This document shows positions 30,592 through 39,410 of a DNA stretch of 64,000 nt, in pieces (the stretch's first letter is position 1; every line of letters starts with the position of its first letter). The notes beneath the pieces were generated by a model that saw only the letters and a program-made list of their open reading frames with translations, was not told the origin of the DNA and ran no database searches. Source of the stretch: Nitrososphaeria archaeon (GTDB lineage: Archaea > Thermoproteota > Nitrososphaeria > Nitrososphaerales > JANXEG01); contig JARVKA010000002.1 of the NCBI GenBank assembly GCA_029775915.1, positions 62,001 through 126,000 of the forward strand. Direction: 5' to 3'. Position numbers and translations under genes: made by a program.

Positions 30592-31125
30592 TTAAAACAC
30601 CTCCACACCCAATTGCTCTTTAAAGAAATTAATCGCTTCCTCCCGACTTACACGATGCTTTTTCCCTACACGTGAAGGGGCTCTCCTTCTATACATCACT
30701 CTATAACCCGGTCTATCAAGAAAAACTGAGACATCCATACCAAAAATCCCAATGTTTGGATCATACTTCACACCAGGAATTTCAATATGCTCTTTAATCC
30801 CAAAGGAACAACTACCATATTGATCAAACGATCGTGCAGGCAATCTCATACCTTTCGTTGCTAAAAGCCTCTTTAAAATCTCAACCTTTCCCTTTCTCAA
30901 GGTAACCATAACCGCTATTGGTTCACCCCTATGAATACCAAAGTCTCGTATAGTTTTTCTTGCTTTTCTCACCACTGGTGTTTGGCCTGTAAGATCTAAA
31001 AGAACCTTTTTTGCTCTTTCCAAAGCTTCTCCAGATTTTCCAACACCTATATTTAAAACAACCTTATTTATTCTAATCCTCCTCATTGGATTTTCTGTTG
31101 CAAGAGTAGTTGTGGTTGTTGACAT
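30592..31125 (-). CDS. rpl5: 50S ribosomal protein L5
   Basis: 5S rRNA-binding protein, 177 residues. Conserved blocks are [40 protein letters not shown] and a C-terminal [15 protein letters not shown]. The first 13 residues are Thr-rich and an internal Met at residue 14 (MRRIRINKV) may be the true start. Confidence 0.95.
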   Translation of the reverse strand: MSTTTTTLATENPMRRIRINKVVLNIGVGKSGEALERAKKVLLDLTGQTPVVRKARKTIRDFGIHRGEPIAVMVTLRKGKVEILKRLLATKGMRLPARSFDQYGSCSFGIKEHIEIPGVKYDPNIGIFGMDVSVFLDRPGYRVMYRRRAPSRVGKKHRVSREEAINFFKEQLGVEVF

Positions 31126-31127
31126 TT

Positions 31128-31856
31128 TTAACCCCTTTGCAATGTTAAAGCTGGTTCACCCTTTCCAATTACAAAAATGGTATCAATTGGTAATTCTTTA
31201 TTTGTACCATTAAAATCTATTGTAGCCATTCGAGGGCGTGTAATCGTACCTGGCTTAATCTCCAATACCTTCCCAATTAATCCAACCATCTTCCCATGAG
31301 TAACTAAAATTAAAGCATCAGGCTCCATCTTAAAAGATTTGATAATTTTTTGTGAGGGGATTTCGATTAAGCATGAATCACTAGGTTTTAATCCTATATC
31401 ACTCTCCATCTTTATCGTTCTTCCATCATGAAAACCATATTGTATCGCACCACCCTTTACTGTAGTCTTATTTTTTACTTTACACAATTTAAGATTCTTC
31501 TCACTTTCTGGAATCTCTATAGGCATTAATGGATTTTTTGGTGTGGGTATTAATCTAAAAACTTTATTGAGTATGGGTATATCTAAAACATCCATCAAGC
31601 CTACGGGAAAATTGGGAGATTTTCTCACAACACCATCAATTAAAAAATTACCCTCTTTAATGGATGCTTTCGCCTCTCTATAAGTTTTAACCAATTTTAA
31701 AACGTCTCTAATTAAAACTGCGAGAGGATAACTCCATTCTTTCGGATGAGGACCTGGTGAAGTTGTTATAGTAAATTGATGGGTCTTTCTTGGAATGGGC
31801 CAATAAGCTGGTGCTGCATGCCTTTTTGTTCTTCTTTGCCCTCCCATATGCCCCAT
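31128..31856 (-). CDS. rps4e: 30S ribosomal protein S4e
   Basis: 242 residues, archaeal/eukaryotic-specific. GGQRRTKRHAAPAYWPIPRK at the start, an S4-like RNA-binding segment AKASIKEGNFLIDGVVRKSP, and a C-terminal KOW-like domain VTHGKMVGLIGKVLEIKPGT. It follows L24 directly, the standard archaeal spc order. Confidence 0.95.
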   Translation of the reverse strand: MGHMGGQRRTKRHAAPAYWPIPRKTHQFTITTSPGPHPKEWSYPLAVLIRDVLKLVKTYREAKASIKEGNFLIDGVVRKSPNFPVGLMDVLDIPILNKVFRLIPTPKNPLMPIEIPESEKNLKLCKVKNKTTVKGGAIQYGFHDGRTIKMESDIGLKPSDSCLIEIPSQKIIKSFKMEPDALILVTHGKMVGLIGKVLEIKPGTITRPRMATIDFNGTNKELPIDTIFVIGKGEPALTLQRG

Positions 31857-32225
31857 TTATTCACTCACCTTTGGAGCGGTCTTTTCTAATTTCATCCTCC
31901 TCCATTTATCATCCAAATTAAGGTTTGTAACCATTACTTTGGAAGCATGGATCATAACTGGAACAGTTCCACCACCAATCTTCTCACGTGTAATGCCTTC
32001 TATACTAACTCTACCTGACTTAACATCCACACTTATAATCTTACCTTCAACGCCTTTATATGCACCTCTCATTACTTTAACTATATCACCTTTTCTCACC
32101 CTTACAGATCTCACACCATACTTTTCCCTAAGTTCCTTTATAAGGGGGGAGCGTAATTGTGATGATTTAATGTGATGAGGAGCTTCATACATTTTTTTTC
32201 TTACTTTACGAGGTTTTGAAGACAT
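31857..32225 (-). CDS. rpl24: 50S ribosomal protein L24
   Basis: 122 residues. The KOW motif KGDIVKVMRGAYKGVEGKII is centred near residue 50. KPRKVRKKMYEAPHHIKSSQ at the N-terminus is the archaeal/eukaryotic (L26) extension. Initiator of 50S assembly. Ten nt after L14. Confidence 0.95.
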   Translation of the reverse strand: MSSKPRKVRKKMYEAPHHIKSSQLRSPLIKELREKYGVRSVRVRKGDIVKVMRGAYKGVEGKIISVDVKSGRVSIEGITREKIGGGTVPVMIHASKVMVTNLNLDDKWRRMKLEKTAPKVSE

Positions 32226-32235
32226 GAAAATTCAC

Positions 32236-32667
32236 CTACACTATAATTGTTGCTAAATTCGCTATTCTCGACCAACGTTCAGCCGCTTCCGCAGCTACTG
32301 GTCCCTTAATTTCAGTACCTTTCAATTCACCTTCAGGAGTTATAATTACAGCAGCGTTATCCTCAAACATAATACGCATACCATTCAACCTTCTTACTGG
32401 ATACTTTTGCCTCACAATAACTGCATCAAAAGTTTGTTTTCTCAATTCTGGAGGGCCTTTTTTAACAACTACAGTTACATGATCTCCTACACAAGCAGCT
32501 GGAATGCGCTTTAATCTTCCTTTATACCCAACCACTTGAACTATCTTTAATGTTTTAGCTCCCGTATTATCAGCGCAATTAATTATAGAGTTTACTGGTA
32601 AAGCTCTTGTGATATAAGGCTTAAACTCTTCTATACCTTTGGCTGAAACTGCACGGGATTTTGACAT
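32236..32667 (-). CDS. rpl14: 50S ribosomal protein L14
   Basis: 143 residues. SIINCADNTGAKTLKIVQVV is the uL14 signature, followed by KKGPPELRKQTFDAVIVRQK and the C-terminal WSRIANLATIIV. The start overlaps the S17 stop by one base. Confidence 0.96.
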   Translation of the reverse strand: MSKSRAVSAKGIEEFKPYITRALPVNSIINCADNTGAKTLKIVQVVGYKGRLKRIPAACVGDHVTVVVKKGPPELRKQTFDAVIVRQKYPVRRLNGMRIMFEDNAAVIITPEGELKGTEIKGPVAAEAAERWSRIANLATIIV

Positions 32668-32999
32668 TAACTCTCCACCTTCCCTAATACCACAAAGGAT
32701 ACCGTTTTAGCTAAGGGTCTACACTCTCCAATCATCACTTTATCACCCTTCGTAACCTCTATACAAGGGGGTAAATGAGCATGTATTTTACTCCTCCTCC
32801 TTTCATACCTCATATACTTCTTTACATAATGCAAATACTCTCTTTCAATCACTACCATCTTCTTAGCAAGATTATTTACTACTTTACCTTCGAGAATTTT
32901 TCCTCTTACGCTTAAAGATCCATGGAAAGGGCATTCAGGATCATTACATGTTTTACTTGGAGGTTTTATATCTATACCTATATTCCTCAAAATCTCCAC
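32667..32999 (-). CDS. rps17: 30S ribosomal protein S17
   Basis: 110 residues, archaeal form with N-terminal extension IGIDIKPPSKTCNDPECPFH, containing CNDPEC, and the OB-fold core VVIEREYLHYVKKYMRYERR, then GDKVMIGECRPLAKTVSFVV. Overlaps the Rpp29 gene by 13 nt. Confidence 0.95.
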   Translation of the reverse strand: MEILRNIGIDIKPPSKTCNDPECPFHGSLSVRGKILEGKVVNNLAKKMVVIEREYLHYVKKYMRYERRRSKIHAHLPPCIEVTKGDKVMIGECRPLAKTVSFVVLGKVES

Positions 33000-33268
33000 C
33001 TCAACTTTTTCACACGATCTTCAGGTCTTCCCACAATTCTCTCACCCTTAATCACACAATTACTCCCATTAGGCAACCAAAATCTTAAAGTAACAATAGA
33101 TTTAGGTATAGATTTAATCTTGCCATTAACTTCCATTCTTAACATATTTTTAGTTTCATTAACAATAAAGCCGATTAAACCATTTAAAGTTGGATCTTTA
33201 CTTTCCTCAACACATGCTTTAAGTCCAATTAACTCATGAGCGATTAAATTTTTTTCATTAATCTCCAT
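32987..33268 (-). CDS. rnp1: RNase P protein component 1 (Rpp29/Pop4)
   Basis: Protein subunit of archaeal RNase P, which removes tRNA 5' leaders. 93 residues with the Sm-like fold pattern: HELIGLKACVEESKDPTLNG, GFIVNETKNMLRM, and a C-terminal VIKGERIVGRPEDRVKKLRW. Its place between L29 and S17 is conserved in archaea. No SUI1-like gene, often adjacent, is present. Confidence 0.93.
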   Translation of the reverse strand: MEINEKNLIAHELIGLKACVEESKDPTLNGLIGFIVNETKNMLRMEVNGKIKSIPKSIVTLRFWLPNGSNCVIKGERIVGRPEDRVKKLRWRF

Positions 33269-33474
33269 TAACCAACCCTCTTTATCTCACTTAAAATAGT
33301 TTTTATTCTTGCTATATCCCTTCTCAAATATTTAATCTTACCAGATTCCTTTCTTAAAGTACCTCGAGCGGATGAACTTTTTAACTTCATTAACTCGGTA
33401 GTTAACTCTAAAAGCTTCTTATTCAACTCTTCTTCACTCATCTTTCTTAATTCACTTACTTTGAGGCTGACCAT
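33268..33474 (-). CDS. rpl29: 50S ribosomal protein L29
   Basis: 68 residues from ATG 33472-33474, with GGAG upstream; a GTG at 33483 is in frame. Two-helix protein: VSELRKMSEEELNKKLLELT, then RGTLRKESGKIKYLRRDIAR. Near the exit tunnel, part of the SRP docking site. The start lies inside the end of the S3 gene. Confidence 0.93.
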   Translation of the reverse strand: MVSLKVSELRKMSEEELNKKLLELTTELMKLKSSSARGTLRKESGKIKYLRRDIARIKTILSEIKRVG

Positions 33475-34117
33475 GCTCTTCACTCTCCTTAATAATCTCC
33501 TCAGCCTTCACATCCAAAATTTTAACTTCAGGCTCAAGGGCTTCCTTACGAGCAATCTTAACCTTCACGCCATACAAACCCATTTTCAATAAAACATCTG
33601 CAGTAGCTTCCTCAACGACTTTATCCGCAGTCTCACCACTTTTTGGTACAATACCTGCACGATACTTTTCAAAATGGGCTCTTTCACTTCTTAACTTGCC
33701 TGAGATTATAATTTCAGCACCCAATGCACCAGCGCTCATAATGGTATTTAAAGCCCAAACCGCAACCCTTCTAAATGGTGTACCTCGTGTAACCGCTTGC
33801 ACAATTCGATTACACATAATTCGAGGGTTTAACTCAGGAACCTCAACCTCCATTACTGAGATTTGCGGATTCGGTAAATTAAACTTCTTCTCCAATTTCT
33901 CAGTTAATTCACGTATCCCTTCACCACGCCTACCTATAACCAATCCAGGTCTAGTTACATATACTGTGATACGCGTACCTATGGGCGTTCTTAAAATATC
34001 CACACCACCATACCCAGCATCAGCCAATTCACTCTGTAAAAATTCATCAATCTCAGTATTTCTCACATGTCTTTTTAAAACGCTCTTAATTGCATATCTT
34101 TCTTCATATGTTGACAT
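33452..34117 (-). CDS. rps3: 30S ribosomal protein S3
   Basis: 221 residues. The KH type II motif is GLVIGRRGEGIRELTEKLEK at about residues 54-73; the C-terminal domain has IISGKLRSERAHFEKYRAGI. GAGGTG precedes the ATG. It lines the mRNA entry channel and has helicase-like function in other organisms. Confidence 0.96.
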   Translation of the reverse strand: MSTYEERYAIKSVLKRHVRNTEIDEFLQSELADAGYGGVDILRTPIGTRITVYVTRPGLVIGRRGEGIRELTEKLEKKFNLPNPQISVMEVEVPELNPRIMCNRIVQAVTRGTPFRRVAVWALNTIMSAGALGAEIIISGKLRSERAHFEKYRAGIVPKSGETADKVVEEATADVLLKMGLYGVKVKIARKEALEPEVKILDVKAEEIIKESEEHGQPQSK

Positions 34118-34124
34118 TATTCAC

Positions 34125-34586
34125 TCACACCTCTTTAGCAACAAATTCTAAATGAACTAGTGTGTTAAAATGGGGTGATGAACGCCCAAAGGCTCTTGGA
34201 ATATAAGTTTTTATCTTTCTACCTCTCATCGCTGCAGCATGTATAATTACCAAGCGATCTATATCCATACCTTTATAATCCGCATTTGCCTCCAAATTAT
34301 TCAATACCTCTAAAATCTTTTTAGCTGCCTTTACTGGATAACGTCCAGTATAAAAACCTTGAATACCACCTCTATGCCCAATCTCCTTTTTATACCTTTT
34401 AAAAGGTACTGGCTGCTTCAACTTAATAACATTCTCTAAGAAGTTTTTTGCTTGAGTTAAACTCATACCCTTTATTGTTGCACAAATTTCTCTAGCAGCC
34501 TTTGGGCTAATATCAACCTCTCTACCACTCGCCCGTACATGGATGAGCGGGTCATATTCTTGAAAGCTATACTTGAATTCAGGCAT
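34125..34586 (-). CDS. rpl22: 50S ribosomal protein L22
   Basis: 153 residues, archaeal length. ISPKAAREICATIKGMSLTQ at the N-terminal domain and the exit-tunnel hairpin region RGRKIKTYIPRAFGRSSPHF near the C-terminus. A 157-nt gap to S19 upstream is unusual, since these genes normally abut, and may hold an internal promoter. Confidence 0.95.
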   Translation of the reverse strand: MPEFKYSFQEYDPLIHVRASGREVDISPKAAREICATIKGMSLTQAKNFLENVIKLKQPVPFKRYKKEIGHRGGIQGFYTGRYPVKAAKKILEVLNNLEANADYKGMDIDRLVIIHAAAMRGRKIKTYIPRAFGRSSPHFNTLVHLEFVAKEV

Positions 34587-34743
34587 ATTCGAGCTTCCAA
34601 CTCGTTCTGTTTACTTTTAAAAAAACTGATATTAAAAACTTTCCACAATGGAGTGAGAATTATTAAGATAAAATCATCAAATGTATTAAGATTTAACTAT
34701 AAGTTGTGAAGAAATCTTCTCGCTATTATGAATATATTGCTTA

Positions 34744-35139
34744 TTACTTTAAGGGTACATAAAGGCTTGAGCGTGATGCACCTATTCCTGGCGTACCATG
34801 AACCACTTTTTTATTCGTAATTACGTATTCGCCTAAATAATGGCCGATCATCTCAGGCTTTATCTCTACTGGTACAAACTCCTTACCATTATGCACAAAG
34901 ATCGTTAACCCTACCATATAGGGCAGGATAATCATATCCCGCTCATGGGTTTCTATCTTGCCTTTAAATTGACCATTACATGCTTTTCTTATCTTCTCTA
35001 ATAATTTTCTCTTACCTTCTGATATCCCTTTATTTAATGATCTTCTTTGCCTCGATGGTAATAATGATAAAAAAGTCTCTAAAGACATATTCCGCAATTG
35101 ATCCAACGTATATCCACGATATCTAAACTCTCTAACCAT
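34744..35139 (-). CDS. rps19: 30S ribosomal protein S19
   Basis: 131 residues from ATG 35137-35139; GGGGTGAT 4 nt upstream decides against the GTG at 35148, which lies inside that site. [20 protein letters not shown] is the archaeal N-terminal extension; [20 protein letters not shown] is the rRNA-binding core. Head protein contacting S13. Confidence 0.95.
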   Translation of the reverse strand: MVREFRYRGYTLDQLRNMSLETFLSLLPSRQRRSLNKGISEGKRKLLEKIRKACNGQFKGKIETHERDMIILPYMVGLTIFVHNGKEFVPVEIKPEMIGHYLGEYVITNKKVVHGTPGIGASRSSLYVPLK

Positions 35140-35166
35140 TACTATCACCCCATTTAATTATTAACT

Positions 35167-35904
35167 TTATGATAAAGTTTCCCTTCTGGCTTTTGCTTTA
35201 CGACCTGTTCTTCTTGGAGCTATATGCCCCACTTTACTACCTGGAGGTGCATATCTTGATACGGATTTTGGTGCTTTATGAGCATGCCTACCTCCCCCAT
35301 GTGGATGATGCACAGCTGCCATAGCAACAGCTCTTACTCTTGGGAATACCTTTCCCTTACCTTTCAACGCATGATATTTCGCACCAGCTTTTAAAAATGG
35401 TTTTTCCAATCTACCACCACCAGCGATTACTCCAATCATCGCTCTGCAATTTTCATTTAAAATCATAGTCTTACCTGAGGGCATTTTTACAACAGCACCT
35501 TCAGGTGTATGAGAGAAGAGAATTGCTGAGCTTCCTGAAGCTCGAACTAACTTACCTCCATCTCCAAAATTCTTCTCAATATTACAAATAATCGTCCCTT
35601 CTGGAATTCTACTTAATGGTAAAATATTGCCTCTCTTTACAGAAGCGTCATAACCGATTTCGATATGCTCTCCAACTCTCATACCATCAACTGCAGGTAC
35701 ATAAAAAACCCTATTATCATTCATTACTAATTGAGCCAATGGTGCGCTCCTACCACGCTCATGCAAAATATCCATTACGTAAGCAGATTGAGTTTCCCCA
35801 ATATTTTGAAATGGATATGCAACTGGAGCGATCTTCCCCTTCTCAGCCACTCTATATTGAGGAGCACCATGCCCTCTTTTTTGCTGAATGATTCTTCTAC
35901 CCAT
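35167..35904 (-). CDS. rpl2: 50S ribosomal protein L2
   Basis: 245 residues from ATG 35902-35904 (GRRIIQQKRGHGAPQYRVAE); GGTGTGAT lies just upstream. The conserved HHPHGGGRHAHKAPKSVSRY near the C-terminus includes the histidine implicated in peptidyl transfer, and VGHIAPRRTGRKAKAR ends the protein. Confidence 0.97.
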   Translation of the reverse strand: MGRRIIQQKRGHGAPQYRVAEKGKIAPVAYPFQNIGETQSAYVMDILHERGRSAPLAQLVMNDNRVFYVPAVDGMRVGEHIEIGYDASVKRGNILPLSRIPEGTIICNIEKNFGDGGKLVRASGSSAILFSHTPEGAVVKMPSGKTMILNENCRAMIGVIAGGGRLEKPFLKAGAKYHALKGKGKVFPRVRAVAMAAVHHPHGGGRHAHKAPKSVSRYAPPGSKVGHIAPRRTGRKAKARRETLS

Positions 35905-35909
35905 ATTTA

Positions 35910-36176
35910 TCACACCAAACCGAGTTTTGAGGCCAAATCTATCGCTGAACTCTCTTTAGAAAGTCTTACATAAGCTTTTTTACCATAAATGGTACGAGCG
36001 GTATTGACTGATAGAACTTTCACATTGTAAAGAGTCTCAATAGCGTTTTTTATCTCTCTCTTATCAGCTTTATCATCAACAATAAAGACTAACTTATTCT
36101 CTCTTTCAATCATTCCAAAAGTCTTTTCAGTAATATAAGGCCTTTTAATAATATTTAATGCTTCATCAAGCCGCAA
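35910..36176 (-). CDS. rpl23: 50S ribosomal protein L23
   Basis: 88 residues. [20 protein letters not shown] at the N-terminus and [20 protein letters not shown] at the exit-tunnel docking side. Overlaps the L4 stop by 11 nt. Confidence 0.95.
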   Translation of the reverse strand: MRLDEALNIIKRPYITEKTFGMIERENKLVFIVDDKADKREIKNAIETLYNVKVLSVNTARTIYGKKAYVRLSKESSAIDLASKLGLV

Positions 36177-36969
36177 CTACCTCACCTATCCTCAAAACTG
36201 GTTTAACGATATTCTTTAAAGCGGATTTTGACCAAATTGTAAGCCTACCCGGATTTGCACCAGGAGCTAAATCGAGAATGCTCAAATCCTTTGCTAATAC
36301 ACACTTTATACCTATTAAATTCTTAACCGCATTTTTAATACCTTTATCTTGAGATACTATAATTAAGGGACCTTGAGCACTCCTTGTAACTCTACCTCTC
36401 ATTCTCGGTTTACCAGATCGTTTCTTTCTACTCTTTTCTAATCTTTTAAGCTCTTCTTTTAAACCTATCTTCTCTAAAAACTCGATAATTTGCTTGGCTT
36501 TCTTCACCTTTTCTATACTATCTGAAACTACGATTGGAAATGTATTCAATTCACCAACCTTATGGCCGCGGAGTATTATTAATTCTCGATTAGCAGTTGC
36601 AGCGATTGCTGAAGCTAAAGCTAAGCGCTTCTCCTTTTTATTCACTCTTTTCCAAATGATTTTTTCTGATTTAGGTGGATGTGCAACTCTACCTTTAACT
36701 ACACCAGCAATTCCAGCTGCTTGTCCAGCTCTCGGGTGGCGCTCACCCTTTACTCGAGCTACACGTGCAACGCCACGACCAACACCCCAAGATTCAGCAC
36801 TCGTTCTTTCACCAGCCATCGGGTCAGTACCCTTAGGTTGGTATCTATGTGAATCTAAAGCTACATATACCTTATGAATAACATCTGGTCTGAAAGGTGT
36901 GGAGAATACGGATGGAAGCTCAACACTTCCTACTTTTGTCCCTTTGAGGCTATAAACGGGTACTTTCAT
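36166..36969 (-). CDS. rpl4: 50S ribosomal protein L4
   Basis: 267 residues, archaeal/eukaryotic type (L4e). [20 protein letters not shown], then [20 protein letters not shown], which is the tunnel-constriction loop region, and a C-terminal [18 protein letters not shown]. 7 nt after L3. Confidence 0.96.
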   Translation of the reverse strand: MKVPVYSLKGTKVGSVELPSVFSTPFRPDVIHKVYVALDSHRYQPKGTDPMAGERTSAESWGVGRGVARVARVKGERHPRAGQAAGIAGVVKGRVAHPPKSEKIIWKRVNKKEKRLALASAIAATANRELIILRGHKVGELNTFPIVVSDSIEKVKKAKQIIEFLEKIGLKEELKRLEKSRKKRSGKPRMRGRVTRSAQGPLIIVSQDKGIKNAVKNLIGIKCVLAKDLSILDLAPGANPGRLTIWSKSALKNIVKPVLRIGEVVAA

Positions 36970-36976
36970 GCTTTAA

Positions 36977-37984
36977 TCACCCAACTTTTTGTGTAACACT
37001 TATCTCAATAACCTTTGGCGGTTGAATCTTCTTAACATGCGCTCTTATTGGAAAGCGAAGTCTAATCAATCTTTTCGCTGGACCTGGTACAGAACCACTT
37101 ACCACTATATAATCCCCTTTAACCACACCAAAGTGTGGAAAGCCACCTTTTGGTGTAATTTGCATTTCATTCTCATTACTCATTATTAAGATACGTTTAT
37201 TATACTCAGTCCTTTGGTGGAAGCCCATTTGTCCAGCTCTCGGTACAGTATACATAACAGATGCTGGATGCCATGGACCTAATGTACCAATAGCTCTCAC
37301 ACTCTTTCTAGATTTATGTTGCTTTCTTTTCACACCCATTCTCGTTACAGGGCCTTCAAAACCCTTACCTTTTGTGATTCCAATTACATCTATATACATT
37401 CCCGGCTTAAATATATCTGAAATCTTCACTTCTTTACCTAAGATACTTATTAAATAATCCAATTGTGCCTTTAAATCTCCACCACCAACACGGATCTCAA
37501 AGAGAAAGGGCTTCTTTTGGGAAAGGCCTATATCTTTAGGTCTGAGATAGCATAAAGCGGTAAAATACTTCACTTCTGATAATCGCTCTTCCATAACCTT
37601 CATAAATTCCTCAATAGGCTTAGGTTGAATCCTAACTTTTCTAGCTAAATCTTTTGGAAGATTTTTAGCATGAGCTTCAGTAAGTGGTTGATAATAGCCA
37701 CTCACTTTATGGTAAGCTCTCAAACCATAAATATAAAGAGGTGGGGTGACTAAAACGGTAGCTGCATTAAATAAAGGCTTGCCAAAGTTAGGAGTCCCTT
37801 CTCTATCATCTATAGTAATCACATGAATGCAACCAGCTTTAAATCCTGCATGCCCTAAAAGTGTAGGCTTATCGCTAGGAATTTCAGGCCAAGTGCGTAT
37901 TAAGGGTACGATATGTGATGTTCTAGCTCTTGGCCTGAAGGCAAGCGATCCTCTTCTTGGTGCATTATGCTTCCTATGGCCCAA
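36977..37984 (-). CDS. rpl3: 50S ribosomal protein L3
   Basis: 335 residues, archaeal/eukaryotic length. GHRKHNAPRRGSLAFRPRAR at the N-terminus, the conserved GITKGKGFEGPVTRMGVKRK and GAGQMGFHQRT-type PRAGQMGFHQRTEYNKRIL. First gene of the 15-kb ribosomal superoperon; the 106-nt gap to the upstream methyltransferase gene may hold the promoter. Confidence 0.97.
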   Translation of the reverse strand: MGHRKHNAPRRGSLAFRPRARTSHIVPLIRTWPEIPSDKPTLLGHAGFKAGCIHVITIDDREGTPNFGKPLFNAATVLVTPPLYIYGLRAYHKVSGYYQPLTEAHAKNLPKDLARKVRIQPKPIEEFMKVMEERLSEVKYFTALCYLRPKDIGLSQKKPFLFEIRVGGGDLKAQLDYLISILGKEVKISDIFKPGMYIDVIGITKGKGFEGPVTRMGVKRKQHKSRKSVRAIGTLGPWHPASVMYTVPRAGQMGFHQRTEYNKRILIMSNENEMQITPKGGFPHFGVVKGDYIVVSGSVPGPAKRLIRLRFPIRAHVKKIQPPKVIEISVTQKVG

Positions 37985-38090
37985 ACTCTATCAACCGCTG
38001 AAGAAAGTTTTACATTACTTTTAAATCTTACTAGCTTTTATACATTAACAATCAATATAAATTAATTTATTTCGTTCTTAATTAAACTTA

Positions 38091-38933
38091 TTACCTATTG
38101 CTTATTATTGCGAGATTAATTAAAGCAAGTGTTCCGAGTAATGCCTCCTCCGTTCTAACAGTCTCAGTACCTTGATTTGGAAACATATTTATAATAAAGC
38201 GGGTAAAATCCTCAGGTTTAAATCCTTCATCAGCTAAAATCTCTTTAATACCTCTTTTTGGTGAACCAAAAGCTATAAGAATACTTTTTGATTTTTTTAT
38301 TTCTCTAACCAATTCATCCCATAACTCATTAATATTTTTACCCCATCTTGAAGTTATAATAAAGAGATTTGGCTTCACAATCTTTATTAATTTTGATAAA
38401 ACTGGACCTCTTTTCACTTCATAACCCCAATATTCATTAATAATCGATTTATCCACAATTTCACATTTGAGATTTGGATATGATTGTGTGAAGCGTATAG
38501 TTACCCTACTACCTTCATTAGCTGAACCATTAAGGGGGATTAATGATGATAAACCAACATCAACCATTAATCGCTCTTTAACTTTTACCACTAACCCTTC
38601 TCTAAATTCACCTACTTTTATTTGGGATAAAGGTTTTAATAATTTATGATGAGGGGTTCTTAATGGCGGTAAAATACCAACAAATTTCAATTCCTCCTTT
38701 TTTGGGAATAATTTCTTTCTCAAATATTGAGGTGTCTCCATATACTCTAATAAACTTTTAATTATTTGAAAATCCCTTTCATAATCACCATGATCTTTGT
38801 AAATGTATATTTTTTGAACTTTGAATATAGCACAAGCTCTGCCTACCATACCCACCTTTACCGTTTTTTCTCTTAAATCTTTATCTTCTGAGATTAAAGA
38901 ATCTGGTATAGCGATTGATAATTCCAAATTCAT
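38091..38933 (-). CDS. SPOUT-superfamily RNA methyltransferase-like protein (DUF171)
   Basis: 280 residues from ATG 38931-38933 (NLELSIAIPDSLISEDKDLR); a GTG at 38954 is in frame. The core ACAIFKVQKIYIYKDHGDYE and the central OB-like insert resemble archaeal/eukaryotic SPOUT methyltransferases of the MTH1/C9orf114 group. The C-terminal knot region is ILIAFGSPKRGIKEILADEG, then NMFPNQGTETVRTEEALLGT. The RNA target is not established from sequence; an rRNA or tRNA uridine is likely. Adjacency to L3 is conserved in many archaea. Confidence 0.85.
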   Translation of the reverse strand: MNLELSIAIPDSLISEDKDLREKTVKVGMVGRACAIFKVQKIYIYKDHGDYERDFQIIKSLLEYMETPQYLRKKLFPKKEELKFVGILPPLRTPHHKLLKPLSQIKVGEFREGLVVKVKERLMVDVGLSSLIPLNGSANEGSRVTIRFTQSYPNLKCEIVDKSIINEYWGYEVKRGPVLSKLIKIVKPNLFIITSRWGKNINELWDELVREIKKSKSILIAFGSPKRGIKEILADEGFKPEDFTRFIINMFPNQGTETVRTEEALLGTLALINLAIISNR

Positions 38934-39008
38934 TAAGATAATTAATTCTTCCACTCAATAAGTCTTTATCTCCTCGCAATATTCGGTAATAGTTATTTAC
39001 TACCAAAT

Positions 39009-39386
39009 TTGAAAATTTTATTGATGGAAGGAGATCGAGATTTAGAGCTTCTTACAACAAAGAAGCTTTTAGAGCTTAGAAAGAAGCTTATTCGAAAGAC
39101 TCAAGAAAGAAGCCCTAGAGAGATTTTAATTAGTAAATTAGTTGATAGAGGTGTTGAGGTTTTAGAGGCTGCAGAAAGAGCGTATCCAGATATAGTACCA
39201 TTAATTGTAAAGAAACTTGCTAATTTAATAGAGAAAGGTATAATTACAGATTATATATCTGGTGGTGAGCTTTTACAACTCTTTAGAATTTTGGGACTCG
39301 ATGTGCGTATTGAAACGAAGATAAAAATTAAAGAGAGTGGTAAATTAATTCCACTTAGTGAAAAGTTAAGAGCTAAAGATGAATAA
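39009..39386 (+). CDS. PDCD5-like putative nucleic-acid-binding protein
   Basis: 125 residues, mostly helical and charged. TTKKLLELRKKLIRKTQERS followed by PDIVPLIVKKLANLIEKGII and ISGGELLQLFRIL resembles the archaeal PDCD5/TFAR19 layout: an N-terminal basic helix, then a three-helix bundle ending in a beta-like basic tail, here RIETKIKIKESGK. The match is to pattern rather than strong identity, so the family call is tentative. ATG could instead be at residue 6 (MEGDRDLEL). Divergent from the SPOUT gene. Confidence 0.5.
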   Translation: MKILLMEGDRDLELLTTKKLLELRKKLIRKTQERSPREILISKLVDRGVEVLEAAERAYPDIVPLIVKKLANLIEKGIITDYISGGELLQLFRILGLDVRIETKIKIKESGKLIPLSEKLRAKDE

Positions 39387-39410
39387 TTCTTTAAAATTAT
39401 GCGAATTGAA

